Made by a program: the position numbers and the translations under genes. This document shows positions 27,357 to 36,436 of a DNA stretch of 64,000 nt, piece after piece; the first letter of the stretch is position 1; each line of letters starts with the position of its first letter. Origin of the DNA: Ralstonia wenshanensis. GTDB taxonomy: Bacteria; Pseudomonadota; Gammaproteobacteria; Burkholderiales; Burkholderiaceae. Location: the NCBI RefSeq assembly GCF_021173085.1, contig NZ_CP076413.1:1550001-1614000 (forward strand), written 5' to 3'. The notes under the pieces were generated by a model. It was not told where the DNA came from and did no database searches. It saw nothing but the letters and a program-made list of their open reading frames with translations.

Positions 27357-28535
27357 TTAGAGCACCTCGAACAGGCCGGCTGCGCCTTGGCCGCCGCCGA
27401 TGCACATGGTCACGACCACGTACTTGACGCCGCGACGCTTGCCTTCGATCAGCGCGTGGCCGACCAGGCGTGCACCCGACACGCCGTACGGGTGGCCCAC
27501 GGCGATGGCACCGCCGTTGACGTTCAGGCGGTCCATGGGGATGCCCAGCTTGTCTGCGCAGTACAGCACCTGCACGGCAAACGCTTCGTTCAATTCCCAC
27601 AGGCCGATGTCGTCCACCTTCAGGCCGGCCTTTTTGAGCAGCTTGGGCACGGCAAACACCGGGCCGATACCCATTTCATCCGGCTCGCAACCGGCTACGG
27701 CAAAGCCACGGAATACGCCCAGCGGCTGAAGGCCCTTGGCGGCTGCCACCTTGCCATTCATCACCACGGCAGCCGATGCGCCGTCTGAGAACTGGCTGGC
27801 ATTGCCTGCCGTGATGACGCCGCCCGGCACTGCGGAGCGAATTTTCGCCACGCCTTCAAGCGTCGTGTCGGGGCGAATCCCTTCGTCGGCGGAGATGGTG
27901 ACTTCGCGGGTCATGAGTTGGCCGGTCTTGGCATCGGCCACGCCCATCACCGTCGTCATCGGGACGATTTCGTCGTTGAACTTGCCGGCAGCAGCAGCGG
28001 CGGCGGCGCGCTGCTGGCTTTGCACGCCGTACTCGTCCATGCGCTCCTTGGCGATGTTGTAGCGCTTGGCGACGTTCTCGGCGGTCTGGAGCATGTTCCA
28101 GTAGATTTCCGGCTTGTGCTTGTTGAGCCAGCCTTCGGTCATCATGTGGCGGTTCATTTCCTGCTGCACGCACGAGATGGATTCCACGCCGCCGGCCACG
28201 AAGATGTCGCCTTCATCGGCAATCACGCGCTGCGCGGCCATGGCGATGGTCTGCAGGCCCGACGAGCAGAAGCGGTTGACGGTTGCGCCCGGCACGGTCA
28301 CGGGGCAGCCGGCACGCAGGGCGATCTGGCGGGCGATGTTGGCGCCCGTCGCACCTTCCGGGTTCGCGCAACCCATCAGGATGTCTTCCACTTCGCCCGG
28401 CTCGATCTTGGCGCGCTCGATGGCGTGCTGAACCGCATGGCCGCCCAGCGTGGCGCCGTGCGTCATGTTGAAGGCGCCCTTCCAGCTCTTGGCCAGGCCG
28501 GTACGTGCGGTGGAAACGATGACTGCTTCGGTCAT
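27357..28535 (-). CDS. Acetyl-CoA C-acyltransferase (thiolase)
   Basis: This enzyme performs the final thiolytic step of beta-oxidation. It has 392 residues. The active-site Cys is in [12 protein letters not shown] near residue 89, and the catalytic His/Cys pair lies in [16 protein letters not shown] and CIGGGQGAA near the C-terminus. It is encoded on the same strand as the bifunctional FadB-like enzyme, separated by a nicotinamidase gene. It resembles FadA/PhaA-type thiolases, and the fused-operon context favours degradation. Confidence 0.93.
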   Translation of the reverse strand: MTEAVIVSTARTGLAKSWKGAFNMTHGATLGGHAVQHAIERAKIEPGEVEDILMGCANPEGATGANIARQIALRAGCPVTVPGATVNRFCSSGLQTIAMAAQRVIADEGDIFVAGGVESISCVQQEMNRHMMTEGWLNKHKPEIYWNMLQTAENVAKRYNIAKERMDEYGVQSQQRAAAAAAAGKFNDEIVPMTTVMGVADAKTGQLMTREVTISADEGIRPDTTLEGVAKIRSAVPGGVITAGNASQFSDGASAAVVMNGKVAAAKGLQPLGVFRGFAVAGCEPDEMGIGPVFAVPKLLKKAGLKVDDIGLWELNEAFAVQVLYCADKLGIPMDRLNVNGGAIAVGHPYGVSGARLVGHALIEGKRRGVKYVVVTMCIGGGQGAAGLFEVL

Positions 28536-28601
28536 GGTGTTGCTCCTCGTATCTGGTGGCGGGCGCGGCTTCGGCAGCGCCCGATGTATTCCGTTATCCG
28601 T

Positions 28602-29240
28602 TCAAGACAAGGTGTTCAAAACGTCCGGCGACTGCAACCGCGCGATGCCCACCTCCGTCATCTGCTGCCACGCCTGCGCAAGCGACCCGTTCAGGTCGAT
28701 CGCACGGCACGCATCCTCGATGACGGCAACTTCCAGCCCGGCGGCACGCGCATCCAGCGCTGACCACGCCACGCAGAAATCGGTGGCCAGCCCAACGCAG
28801 AACACGCGCTTGATTTCAAGCTCGCGCAGGTAGCCCAGCAGGCCGGTCGGCGTCTTGCGATCCGCTTCAAAAAATGCGGAGTAGCTGTCGATGTGCGGGT
28901 GATAGCCCTTGCGAACCATCAACTGCGCATGCGGCACGTCCAGGTTGTCGGCCAGCGCGGCGCCTGCGCTGTGCTGCACGCAGTGCACCGGCCACAGCAC
29001 CTGCTGGCCGTACGGCAGATCGATCGTGCCGAACGGCTGCGTTCCCGCATGGTTGGCTGCGAACGACACGTGCTCGCGCGGGTGCCAATCCTGCGTCAGC
29101 ACCACGCGCCCGAATGCCTGGGCGAGCTGGTTGACGACCGGGACGACCTGGTCGCCTTCCGGCACGGCCAGCGCGCCGCCGGGCAGAAAATCGTTCTGCA
29201 CGTCGATGATCAGCAGGCAATCGGTGGGCGTGAGTTGCAT
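28602..29240 (-). CDS. pncA: Nicotinamidase (bifunctional nicotinamidase/pyrazinamidase)
   Basis: This enzyme converts nicotinamide to nicotinate for NAD salvage. The protein has 212 residues. The isochorismatase-fold catalytic triad is present: Asp in LLIIDVQNDFLPGGALAV (residue 13), Lys in VRKGYHP, and Cys in GLATDFCVAW near residue 157. Metal-site histidines are in DWHPREHVSF. It is wedged between thiolase and FadB-like genes. Nicotinamidase may be there simply by operon drift or to support NAD demand. Confidence 0.92.
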   Translation of the reverse strand: MQLTPTDCLLIIDVQNDFLPGGALAVPEGDQVVPVVNQLAQAFGRVVLTQDWHPREHVSFAANHAGTQPFGTIDLPYGQQVLWPVHCVQHSAGAALADNLDVPHAQLMVRKGYHPHIDSYSAFFEADRKTPTGLLGYLRELEIKRVFCVGLATDFCVAWSALDARAAGLEVAVIEDACRAIDLNGSLAQAWQQMTEVGIARLQSPDVLNTLS

Positions 29241-29276
29241 GGCGGTTGCTTAGTCGCTTGGTCCGTTAGCCGCGCA

Positions 29277-31358
29277 TCAGCCGTTGAAGCCCTTGCCTTC
29301 ATCGGCCAGCTTCTGCAGCAGCGGCGCGACCTTCCAGGCTTCCCCGTGGTAGCCCTTGCTATAGCGGTGCATGGCTTGCGCAACGTTGTACAGGCCGACG
29401 GTGTCTGCGTAGAGCATCGGGCCACCGCGGAACAGCGGGAAGCCGTAGCCGGTCAGGTAGACCATGTCAATATCCGACGCCTTGGAGGCAATGCCCTCTT
29501 CCAGGATCTTCGCGCCTTCGTTGACCAGCGCGAACACCAGGCGCTCGACGATTTCTTCGTCCGAAATCTTGCGGCGGGTGATGCCCAGATCCTTCGAATG
29601 CTGGACGATCATGTCGTTGACCTGCTGGTTCGGATACGGCTTGCGGTCGCCCGCCTTGTAGTCGTACCAGCCGCCGCCGGTCTTCTGGCCAAAGCGGCCC
29701 ATCTCGCACAGCAGATCGGCGGTCTTCGAATAGACGATGTCCGGCTTGTCCACAGCGCGGCGCTTGCGGATGGCCCAGCCGATGTCGTTGCCAGCCAGAT
29801 CGCCCATGCGGAACGGGCCCATCGCAAAGCCGAACTTTTCGATGGCCTTGTCGACCTGCTCCGGCAGCGCGCCTTCGTCCAGCAGATAACCCGCCTGGCG
29901 GCTGTATTGCTCGATCATGCGGTTGCCGATGAAGCCATCGCACACGCCGGACACGACCGCCGTCTTCTTGATGGCCTTGGCCAGCTTCATGACGGTGGCC
30001 AGCACGTCCTTGGCCGTCTCTTTGCCGCGCACGACTTCCAGCAGCTTCATCACGTTGGCCGGGCTGAAGAAGTGCATGCCGACCACGTCCTGCGGACGCT
30101 TGGTGAAGCTGGCGATCTTGTCGACATCCAGCGTGGACGTGTTCGACGCCAGGATCGCGCCCTGCTTGACGACTTCGTCCAGCTTCTTGAACACGACTTC
30201 CTTGACGCCCATTTCTTCGAACACGGCTTCGATGACGAGGTCGGCGTCCTTGATGTCGTCGTAGGACAGCGTCGGGGTCAGCAGGGCCATGCGCTGCTCG
30301 ACCTTCTCTTGCGTGAGCTTGCCCTTCTTGGCGCTGTTCTCGTAGTTCTTGCGGATGGTGGCGACGCCGCGGTCCAGCGCTTCCTGCTTGGTTTCCAGCA
30401 TCGTGACCGGAATGCCCGCGTTCAGGAAGTTCATCGAGATACCGCCGCCCATCGTGCCGGCGCCGATCACGGCAACCTTCTCCACCTTGCGCACCGGCGT
30501 GTCTTCCGGCACGTCCGGAATCTTGCTCGCTGCGCGTTCGCCGAAGAATGCATGGCGCAGGGCGCGCGATTCGGACGTATTCACCAGCTCGATGAACAGC
30601 TCGCGCTCGAACTTGATACCGTCGTCAAAGCGCTTTTCCACCGCGGCCTGCACGGCGTCGACGCACTTGCCTGGCGCCGGGAAGTTCTTGGCGACAGCGG
30701 CCACCGTGTTACGGGCGAATTGCAAGAAACCTTGCGGATTGTCGTGCTCGACCTTGCGATCTCGCAGCTTCGGCAGCTTGCCTTCGGCAGCAGCTTTCAG
30801 CGCGAAGTCAATGGCGCCGGCCATCAGGTCGCCTTCGATCATCTGGTCGAACAGGCCGCTCTTGGCCAGCTTTTCCGACGGAATGGCGTTGCCGGAAACG
30901 ATCATGTTCAGCGCCGGCTCCAGGCCGATCGCGCGCGGCAGACGCTGCGTGCCGCCTGCGCCCGGCAGAATGCCCAGCTTCACTTCCGGCAGCGCGATCT
31001 GCGCGCCCGGTGCGGCCACGCGGTAGTGACAGCCCATCGCCAGTTCCAGCCCACCGCCCATCGCCACCGAATGGATGGCCGCCACGACCGGCTTGCTGCT
31101 CGACTCCACTGCCTTGATGACGGCGTGCAGTGTCGGCTCTTGCGTGGCCTTGGGGGTGTTGAACTCACGGATATCTGCGCCGCCCGAGAAGGCCTTGCCC
31201 GCACCGGTGATCACGATGGCCTTGACGTTGGCGTCGTCGCCCGCTTTCACCATGCCCTCGACGATGCCCAGGCGCGTGGAGTGGCCAAGGCCGTTGACGG
31301 GCGGGTTGCTGAGCGTGATGACGGCAACGCCGTCCTGGACCTTGTACTCCGCAGTCAT
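29277..31358 (-). CDS. fadB: Bifunctional enoyl-CoA hydratase / 3-hydroxyacyl-CoA dehydrogenase
   Basis: This trifunctional-type beta-oxidation enzyme has 693 residues. The N-terminal crotonase domain (GKAFSGGADIREF, then HSVAMGGGLELAMGC and GILPGAGGTQRLPR) hydrates enoyl-CoA. The NAD-binding domain (VAVIGAGTMGGGI near residue 296) and the C-terminal 3HCDH domain (MGMHFFSPANVMKLLEVV, FIGNRM, GRFGQKTGGGWYDY) oxidise hydroxyacyl-CoA. The order resembles peroxisomal multifunctional enzyme and E. coli FadJ/FadB. A TetR-type palindrome relative lies in the upstream region. Confidence 0.93.
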   Translation of the reverse strand: MTAEYKVQDGVAVITLSNPPVNGLGHSTRLGIVEGMVKAGDDANVKAIVITGAGKAFSGGADIREFNTPKATQEPTLHAVIKAVESSSKPVVAAIHSVAMGGGLELAMGCHYRVAAPGAQIALPEVKLGILPGAGGTQRLPRAIGLEPALNMIVSGNAIPSEKLAKSGLFDQMIEGDLMAGAIDFALKAAAEGKLPKLRDRKVEHDNPQGFLQFARNTVAAVAKNFPAPGKCVDAVQAAVEKRFDDGIKFERELFIELVNTSESRALRHAFFGERAASKIPDVPEDTPVRKVEKVAVIGAGTMGGGISMNFLNAGIPVTMLETKQEALDRGVATIRKNYENSAKKGKLTQEKVEQRMALLTPTLSYDDIKDADLVIEAVFEEMGVKEVVFKKLDEVVKQGAILASNTSTLDVDKIASFTKRPQDVVGMHFFSPANVMKLLEVVRGKETAKDVLATVMKLAKAIKKTAVVSGVCDGFIGNRMIEQYSRQAGYLLDEGALPEQVDKAIEKFGFAMGPFRMGDLAGNDIGWAIRKRRAVDKPDIVYSKTADLLCEMGRFGQKTGGGWYDYKAGDRKPYPNQQVNDMIVQHSKDLGITRRKISDEEIVERLVFALVNEGAKILEEGIASKASDIDMVYLTGYGFPLFRGGPMLYADTVGLYNVAQAMHRYSKGYHGEAWKVAPLLQKLADEGKGFNG

Positions 31359-31717
31359 GCTGGTTCCTTTGGTGATGCGAGGGCCGGCAGATCAGGCGCG
31401 CCGTGCCTCGCGGTTGAACTGTCTCTCAACTATCGTTTTTTTAACGCGCGGTAAGGCCGCGACTCGACACAGAATACACAAAATAGCACGGTCGTTCAAT
31501 TTTTATTTTTGCGCTGCACGGCGCCGTCTGGCGGGCGATGCGACGGGCCCCGACGGGTTCAAACGCGTGTGACGCAGCATGGATTTTTTGCCCGCTGCGT
31601 GACGGTTTTGATAGAGTCGCGCATTTCGTTCGCCGGACGCCCACCAGGCGCGGGGACGCCTCGTCACATTTCGTCGATTTGATTCGCGATCCGAGCAAAA
31701 TCGACCACTCTGTATCC
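31359..31717. promoter_or_regulatory. 359-bp divergent promoter region of fadB-like and permease genes
   Basis: No gene is seen here. The region is AT-richer than its surroundings near 31430-31510 and holds one GCACGGTCGTTC palindrome relative at 31486-31497. The remaining sequence carries the leader of the permease gene. Confidence 0.5.
31486..31497. promoter_or_regulatory. Degenerate copy of the GAACGATCGTTC operator
   Basis: GCACGGTCGTTC matches GAACGATCGTTC at 10 of 12 positions and keeps the CGTTC half intact. It lies about 130 bases upstream of the FadB-like start codon. Its weaker palindromicity makes it less certain than the copies at 16241 and 41966. Confidence 0.35.
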
Positions 31718-33253
31718 ATGTCAGAACACGCTACCCCGTCCTCAGAGACGCCGGGCTTGCGCCGCACCTTGCGCGCGCGCCATCTCACCATGATCGCCAT
31801 CGGCGGGTCGATCGGCACCGGGCTCTTCGTGGCTTCGGGCGCATCGGTCTCGCAGGCAGGCCCCGGAGGCGCGCTCGCCGCCTATATCCTCATCGGGGCA
31901 ATGGTCTATTTCCTGATGACCAGCCTGGGCGAGCTTGCCGCCTATATGCCCGTTTCCGGGTCGTTTGCCACCTACGGCGCGCTGTATGTGGACGAAGGCT
32001 TCGGCTTCGCGCTTGGCTGGAACTATTGGTACAACTGGGCTGTGACGATTGCCGTTGAGCTGGCGGCCGCGCAGCTCGTCATGCATTACTGGTTTCCCGA
32101 TGTACCGGGCGTGCTGTGGAGTGCCGTGTTCCTCGCCATCATGTTCCTGCTCAACGCCATCTCGGTGCGCGGCTTTGGCGAGGCGGAATACTGGTTCGCA
32201 CTCATCAAGGTCGTCACCGTCATCCTCTTTATCGGCATTGGCCTGGCGATGATCTTCGGGATCATGAAAGGCGGTCCGCAATCGGGCCTGCAGAATCTGA
32301 CGATCGGTGATGCGCCGTTCGTCGGCGGGCTGCCGGCGATGATCGGCGTGGCGATGATCGCGGGATTCTCGTTCCAGGGGACGGAGCTGATTGGCGTGGC
32401 GGCCGGCGAATCGGCCGACCCGGCGCGCACCATTCCGCGTGCGGTCAAGCAAGTGTTCTGGCGGATCCTGCTGTTCTACGTGCTGGCCATCTTCATCATC
32501 GGCGTGCTGGTGCCGTACACCGATCCGAATCTGCTCTCGACGGAAGTGACGAACATTGGCGTGAGCCCTTTCACGCTCGTTTTCAAGCACGCAGGCCTGG
32601 CGTTCGCTGCAGGCCTGATGAACGCGGTGATCCTGACGGCGGTGCTGTCGGCCGGCAATTCGGGCATGTATGCGTCCACGCGGATGCTCTACAACCTGGC
32701 CACCGAGGGCCGCGCGCCGCGCATCTTTGCGCAACTTACCCGGAACGGTGTGCCACGCAATGCGCTGCTGGCCACGACCGCCGTCGGCGCGCTCTGCTTC
32801 TTGAGTTCGTTGTATGGCGACAAGACGGTCTACCTGTGGCTGCTGAACACCTCGGGCATGACCGGCTTCGTGGCATGGCTTGGCATTGCCATCAGCCACT
32901 ATCGGTTCCGCAAGGGGCTTGTGGCGCAGGGGCATGATCCGGCGCAGTTGCCGTACCGCTCCAAGTTCTTTCCATATGGCCCGTTGTTCGCGTTTGGGCT
33001 GTGCCTGATCATCACGCTCGGCCAGAACTACCAGGCATTCACCACCGGCACCGTCGATTGGCCAGCGGTGATCGCCACGTACATCGGCATCCCGGTCTTC
33101 TTCCTGATCTGGATCGGCTACCGGTTGGTGCGTGGCGGCGGCATTGTCCGTTACCAGGACATGCACTTCCCGCGCCCGCCGGTGCTGCGCGATTCGCTGG
33201 CCGGCCAAGACCCCGGCCCCGAATTGCCGACCGTCGCAAACCGTACGCAGTAA
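31718..33253 (+). CDS. Amino-acid permease, APC/AAT family (LysP-like), copy 1
   Basis: The protein has 511 residues and about 12 membrane helices. The first-helix glycine-rich motif GGSIGTGLFVASGA is the hallmark of the amino-acid-transporter family, with a proton-coupled LysP-type sequence (YNWAVTIAVELAAAQLV, GFSFQGTELIGVAAGESADPARTIPRA). The start at 31718 is chosen because it begins the conserved soluble N-terminus. It is followed 80 bases later by a highly similar second copy. The likely substrates are basic or aromatic amino acids, with lysine not proven. Confidence 0.9.
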   Translation: MSEHATPSSETPGLRRTLRARHLTMIAIGGSIGTGLFVASGASVSQAGPGGALAAYILIGAMVYFLMTSLGELAAYMPVSGSFATYGALYVDEGFGFALGWNYWYNWAVTIAVELAAAQLVMHYWFPDVPGVLWSAVFLAIMFLLNAISVRGFGEAEYWFALIKVVTVILFIGIGLAMIFGIMKGGPQSGLQNLTIGDAPFVGGLPAMIGVAMIAGFSFQGTELIGVAAGESADPARTIPRAVKQVFWRILLFYVLAIFIIGVLVPYTDPNLLSTEVTNIGVSPFTLVFKHAGLAFAAGLMNAVILTAVLSAGNSGMYASTRMLYNLATEGRAPRIFAQLTRNGVPRNALLATTAVGALCFLSSLYGDKTVYLWLLNTSGMTGFVAWLGIAISHYRFRKGLVAQGHDPAQLPYRSKFFPYGPLFAFGLCLIITLGQNYQAFTTGTVDWPAVIATYIGIPVFFLIWIGYRLVRGGGIVRYQDMHFPRPPVLRDSLAGQDPGPELPTVANRTQ

Positions 33254-33333
33254 TCCCCCCCCCGCTCCGCCAGCCGTTTGCACAGCATCCGGCGGGCGAT
33301 TTTATTGGGGCGCCCGCTCCGGCGCCACCGGCT

Positions 33334-34860
33334 ATGCATACACCCATCACCCCCACCGGCCTCGAAGCCCAATCCGAACTGCGCCGACGCCTGCGCTCGC
33401 GCCACCTGATGATGATCGCCCTGGGCGGCGCCATCGGCACGGGGCTGTTCGTTGCGTCCGGTGCGTCCATCGCGCAGGCTGGCCCCGGCGGCGCACTGCT
33501 GACCTACACGCTGATCGGCGTGATGGTCTATTGCCTGATGACGAGTCTTGGCGAACTGGCGGTGCATCTGCCCGTCTCGGGCTCGTTCGTGACTTACAGC
33601 CGCCTGTATGTCGAAGAAGGCTTCGGCTTTGCGCTCGGATGGAACTACTGGTTTGCGCTGGCCGTGTCCGTTGCCGTGGAACTGGCTGCCGCGCAACTCG
33701 TGATGAAGTACTGGTTCCCGGGCGTGTCGGGCATGGTCTGGAGCGCCGCATTCCTGCTGCTGATGTTTGGCCTCAACGCCTTCTCCGTGCGCGGTTTTGG
33801 CGAGGCGGAATACTGGTTCTCGATGATCAAGGTGGTGACCATCGTCGTGTTCCTGCTGATCGGCCTGGCGATGATCTTCGGCATCATGCACGGCGGGCCG
33901 CAGTCGGGTTGGCAGAACTTCACCGTGGGCGATGCGCCGTTCGTGGGCGGCGTGCCGGCCATGGTCGGCGTGGCGATGATCGCCGGGTTCTCGTTCCAGG
34001 GTGTCGAGACGATTGGCGTGGCCGCCGGCGAGGCGGAGAACCCCTCCCGCACGATCCCGCGCGCCATCCGCCAGACGTTCTGGCGCATCCTGCTGTTCTA
34101 TGTGCTGGCGATCCTGATCATCGGCGTGCTGCTGCCATACACCGACCCGAACCTGCTGCGCAATGAAGCGACCGACGTCGGCGTCAGCCCGTTTGCGCTG
34201 GTGTTCCAGCATGCGGGCCTTGCGTTTGCGGCTGGGATGATGAATGCGGTGGTGCTGACCGCGCTGCTGTCGTCCGGCACGTCGAGCCTCTATGTGTCGA
34301 CGCGGATTTTGTACGACCTGTCGCTTGAAGGTCAGGCGCCGCGCTGGTTTGCCAAGGTGTCGGCCAACGGCGTGCCGCACCGCGCGCTGCTGGCCACGTC
34401 GGCGGTTGGCGCACTGTGCTTCTTCAGTTCATTGTTTGGCGACCAGGTGGTCTACCTGTGGCTGCTGAATACGTCTGCGGTCACGTGCTTCATCGCCTGG
34501 TTCGGCATTGCGCTGGCGCACTACCGGTTCCGCAAGGGGTTCACGAGCCAGGGGCATTCCGTGGCGCGACTGGCGTATCGGTCGCCGTTCTTCCCTTTCG
34601 GGCCGATCATGGTGGCGATCCTGTGCGTGGTGATCATTCTTGGGCAGAACACCAAGGCGCTGTTTGCGCCGGTCGACAACTTCGGCGCCTTCATCGCAAC
34701 GTATTGCGGCGTGATCCTGTTCGTGGTGATCTGGCTGGCTTACCGCTGGAAGTTCAAGACGCGCTTTGTGAAGTATTCGGAGATGCAGTTCAGCGCCGAG
34801 CATCTCCAGCAAGCCAAGGCGACCACGGAAGCCTCTGCGGCGGGCACAGCCGTCAACTGA
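33334..34860 (+). CDS. Amino-acid permease, APC/AAT family (LysP-like), copy 2
   Basis: The protein has 508 residues and is very similar to copy 1 over almost its entire length. Shared stretches include ASGASIAQAGPGGAL, NAFSVRGFGEAEYWF, IGLAMIFGIM and GVSPFALVFQHAGLAFAAG. The N-terminal soluble region differs. This is a tandem duplication that has diverged. The ATG at 33334 is the plausible start; frames open upstream run through copy 1. Confidence 0.9.
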   Translation: MHTPITPTGLEAQSELRRRLRSRHLMMIALGGAIGTGLFVASGASIAQAGPGGALLTYTLIGVMVYCLMTSLGELAVHLPVSGSFVTYSRLYVEEGFGFALGWNYWFALAVSVAVELAAAQLVMKYWFPGVSGMVWSAAFLLLMFGLNAFSVRGFGEAEYWFSMIKVVTIVVFLLIGLAMIFGIMHGGPQSGWQNFTVGDAPFVGGVPAMVGVAMIAGFSFQGVETIGVAAGEAENPSRTIPRAIRQTFWRILLFYVLAILIIGVLLPYTDPNLLRNEATDVGVSPFALVFQHAGLAFAAGMMNAVVLTALLSSGTSSLYVSTRILYDLSLEGQAPRWFAKVSANGVPHRALLATSAVGALCFFSSLFGDQVVYLWLLNTSAVTCFIAWFGIALAHYRFRKGFTSQGHSVARLAYRSPFFPFGPIMVAILCVVIILGQNTKALFAPVDNFGAFIATYCGVILFVVIWLAYRWKFKTRFVKYSEMQFSAEHLQQAKATTEASAAGTAVN

Positions 34861-34866
34861 CTGCCA

Positions 34867-34897
34867 GAAAAAAGCCCGCACGGTTGTCCATGCGGGC
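34867..34897 (-). terminator. Rho-independent terminator of the Liv-type operon
   Basis: GCCCGCA (34874-34880) pairs with TGCGGGC (34891-34897), and on the minus strand the stem is followed by a TTTTTT run (34868-34873). It sits 32 bases past the livF stop and between convergent operons. It may also stop read-through of the permease pair. Confidence 0.7.
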
Positions 34898-34928
34898 CAT
34901 CTGTACGCCGTGGATCGACCTGCGGCGT

Positions 34929-35648
34929 TTAAACCTCCAGCCACTCCTGCCGGACCTTCGCATCGGCTTTCAACTGCTGGGGCGTCCCCTCAAACACGAT
35001 CTGACCGTGCCCCATCACATACACCCGCTGTGAAATGTCGAGCGCAATGGCCAGTTTCTGCTCCACCAGCAGCACGGAGATCCCCCGCTCCTTGAGCGTC
35101 TTCAAATACTCGCCGACAAGCGTCACAACCAGCGGCGCAAGACCTTCGGTGGGCTCGTCGATGATGATGAAATCGGGGTCCCCCATCAGCGTGCGGCATA
35201 GCGTCAGCATCTGCTGCTCGCCGCCTGACAGCACACCCGCAGCCGTGTTCTCGCGCTCCTTCAAACGCGGGAACATCTGATACATGTCTTCCACCTGCCA
35301 ACGCGGCTTGGGCTGACTCGGGTTGCGTTTCTCGCCAAGCAGCAGGTTCTGCCGCACCGTCAGCGTGGGGAAGATATCGCGGTTCTCGGGCACATAGCCG
35401 ATGCCCTTGTGTGCGACTTCAAAGGTTCGCAGGCCGCTCACGCTTTTGCCGCGCAGCAGGATTTCGCCTTCATGCCGGACCATGCCCATGATGGATTTGG
35501 CCAGGGTCGAACGCCCCACCCCATTGCGCCCGAGTAGCGCAACGATCTCGCCCTCGCCTACGTGCATGTCGACGCCGTGCAGGATGTGGCTCTTGCCGTA
35601 GTACGCGTGCAGGTCGCGCACCTCCAACATCGGAGTATTCGTTGCCAT
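34929..35648 (-). CDS. livF: Branched-chain-type ABC transporter ATP-binding protein (LivF type), Walker A Lys replaced by Arg
   Basis: The ATPase has 239 residues. Q-loop, signature (LSGGEQQ), Walker B (FIIIDEPTEGLAP) and H-loop region (LLVEQKLAIAL) are normal. The Walker A sequence, however, is GRNGVGRST, with arginine (codon CGT on the minus strand, bases 35511-35513) at residue 46 where lysine is nearly invariant. Lysine contacts the beta and gamma phosphates of ATP. The start at ATG 35648 overlaps the livG stop; a TTG three bases upstream is also possible. It could be an ATP-binding but weakly hydrolytic partner of LivG. Confidence 0.9.
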   Translation of the reverse strand: MATNTPMLEVRDLHAYYGKSHILHGVDMHVGEGEIVALLGRNGVGRSTLAKSIMGMVRHEGEILLRGKSVSGLRTFEVAHKGIGYVPENRDIFPTLTVRQNLLLGEKRNPSQPKPRWQVEDMYQMFPRLKERENTAAGVLSGGEQQMLTLCRTLMGDPDFIIIDEPTEGLAPLVVTLVGEYLKTLKERGISVLLVEQKLAIALDISQRVYVMGHGQIVFEGTPQQLKADAKVRQEWLEV

Positions 35649-36436
35649 CAATGCGCTCCTGCAGGTTCGTCCAGCGTGGTGCCGAGGTAGGCCTCTTTCA
35701 CGCGACGGTTATTGCGAATGGCTTCGGGCGTGTCGGTGGCGATCACTTCGCCATAGACGAGCACCGAGATGCGGTCGGCCAAGCCAAACACCACGCTCAT
35801 GTCGTGCTCGACCATCACCAGCGTCTTGCCGACCGTGACCTTGCGGATGAGGTCCACCGCGTGGTCGGATTCAGATCGGCTCATGCCGGCGGTCGGCTCA
35901 TCCAGCAGGATCACGTCGGCACCGCCCGCAATGGTGATACCGATTTCCAACGCCCGTTGCTCGGCGTAGGTCAGCAGGCCCGCGGCGGCGTCTCGCCGAT
36001 GTGTCATGCCGATCTGCTCGAGCACTTCTTCAGCGCGCTCGCGTGCGTCACGCAGCTCGGCCAGCTTGTGCCAGAACGAATATTTGTAGCCGAGCGACCA
36101 GAGCACCGCGCAGCGCAGGTTCTCGAACACCGACAACCGATGAAAGATGTTGGTGATCTGGAAGCTGCGCGACAGGCCCTTGCGGTTGATCTCAAATGGC
36201 GCCAAACCGCTGATCTCTTCGCCGTTCAGGCGCACGCTGCCCGAGCTGGCCGGAAAGCGGCCCGAGATCAAGTTGAACGTGGTCGACTTGCCGGCACCGT
36301 TCGGGCCGATGAGCGCATGGCGCTCGCCCTTGCCAATGGTGAGGTTGACCCCTCGAATGATTTCCGTTGCGCCAAAGCGCTTGCGAACATCGCGCAACTC
36401 GAGCGCAGCGGTCGGCCCAGATGTCGGTTGGCTCAT
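35648..36436 (-). CDS. livG: Branched-chain-type ABC transporter ATP-binding protein (LivG type)
   Basis: The ATPase has 262 residues. Walker A is intact (GPNGAGKST), with Q-loop, a signature variant LLTYAEQRALEIG, Walker B (VILLDEPTAGMS) and an H-loop (MVEHDMSVVF). It is the partner of the LivF-type subunit and supplies a canonical lysine. The start at 36436 follows the livM stop with a four-base overlap; the longer open frame is livM in another frame. The signature is less canonical (YAEQ) than LSGGQ, as usual for LivG. Confidence 0.92.
   Translation of the reverse strand: MSQPTSGPTAALELRDVRKRFGATEIIRGVNLTIGKGERHALIGPNGAGKSTTFNLISGRFPASSGSVRLNGEEISGLAPFEINRKGLSRSFQITNIFHRLSVFENLRCAVLWSLGYKYSFWHKLAELRDARERAEEVLEQIGMTHRRDAAAGLLTYAEQRALEIGITIAGGADVILLDEPTAGMSRSESDHAVDLIRKVTVGKTLVMVEHDMSVVFGLADRISVLVYGEVIATDTPEAIRNNRRVKEAYLGTTLDEPAGAH

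Noticed and set aside
27140-27427. Short open frames through the nested hairpin region
   Set aside because: They are explained by the inverted repeats and the end of the thiolase gene in another frame.
28893-31454. An 853-codon plus-strand open frame
   Set aside because: It is antisense to the nicotinamidase and FadB-like genes, which carry clear motifs on the minus strand.
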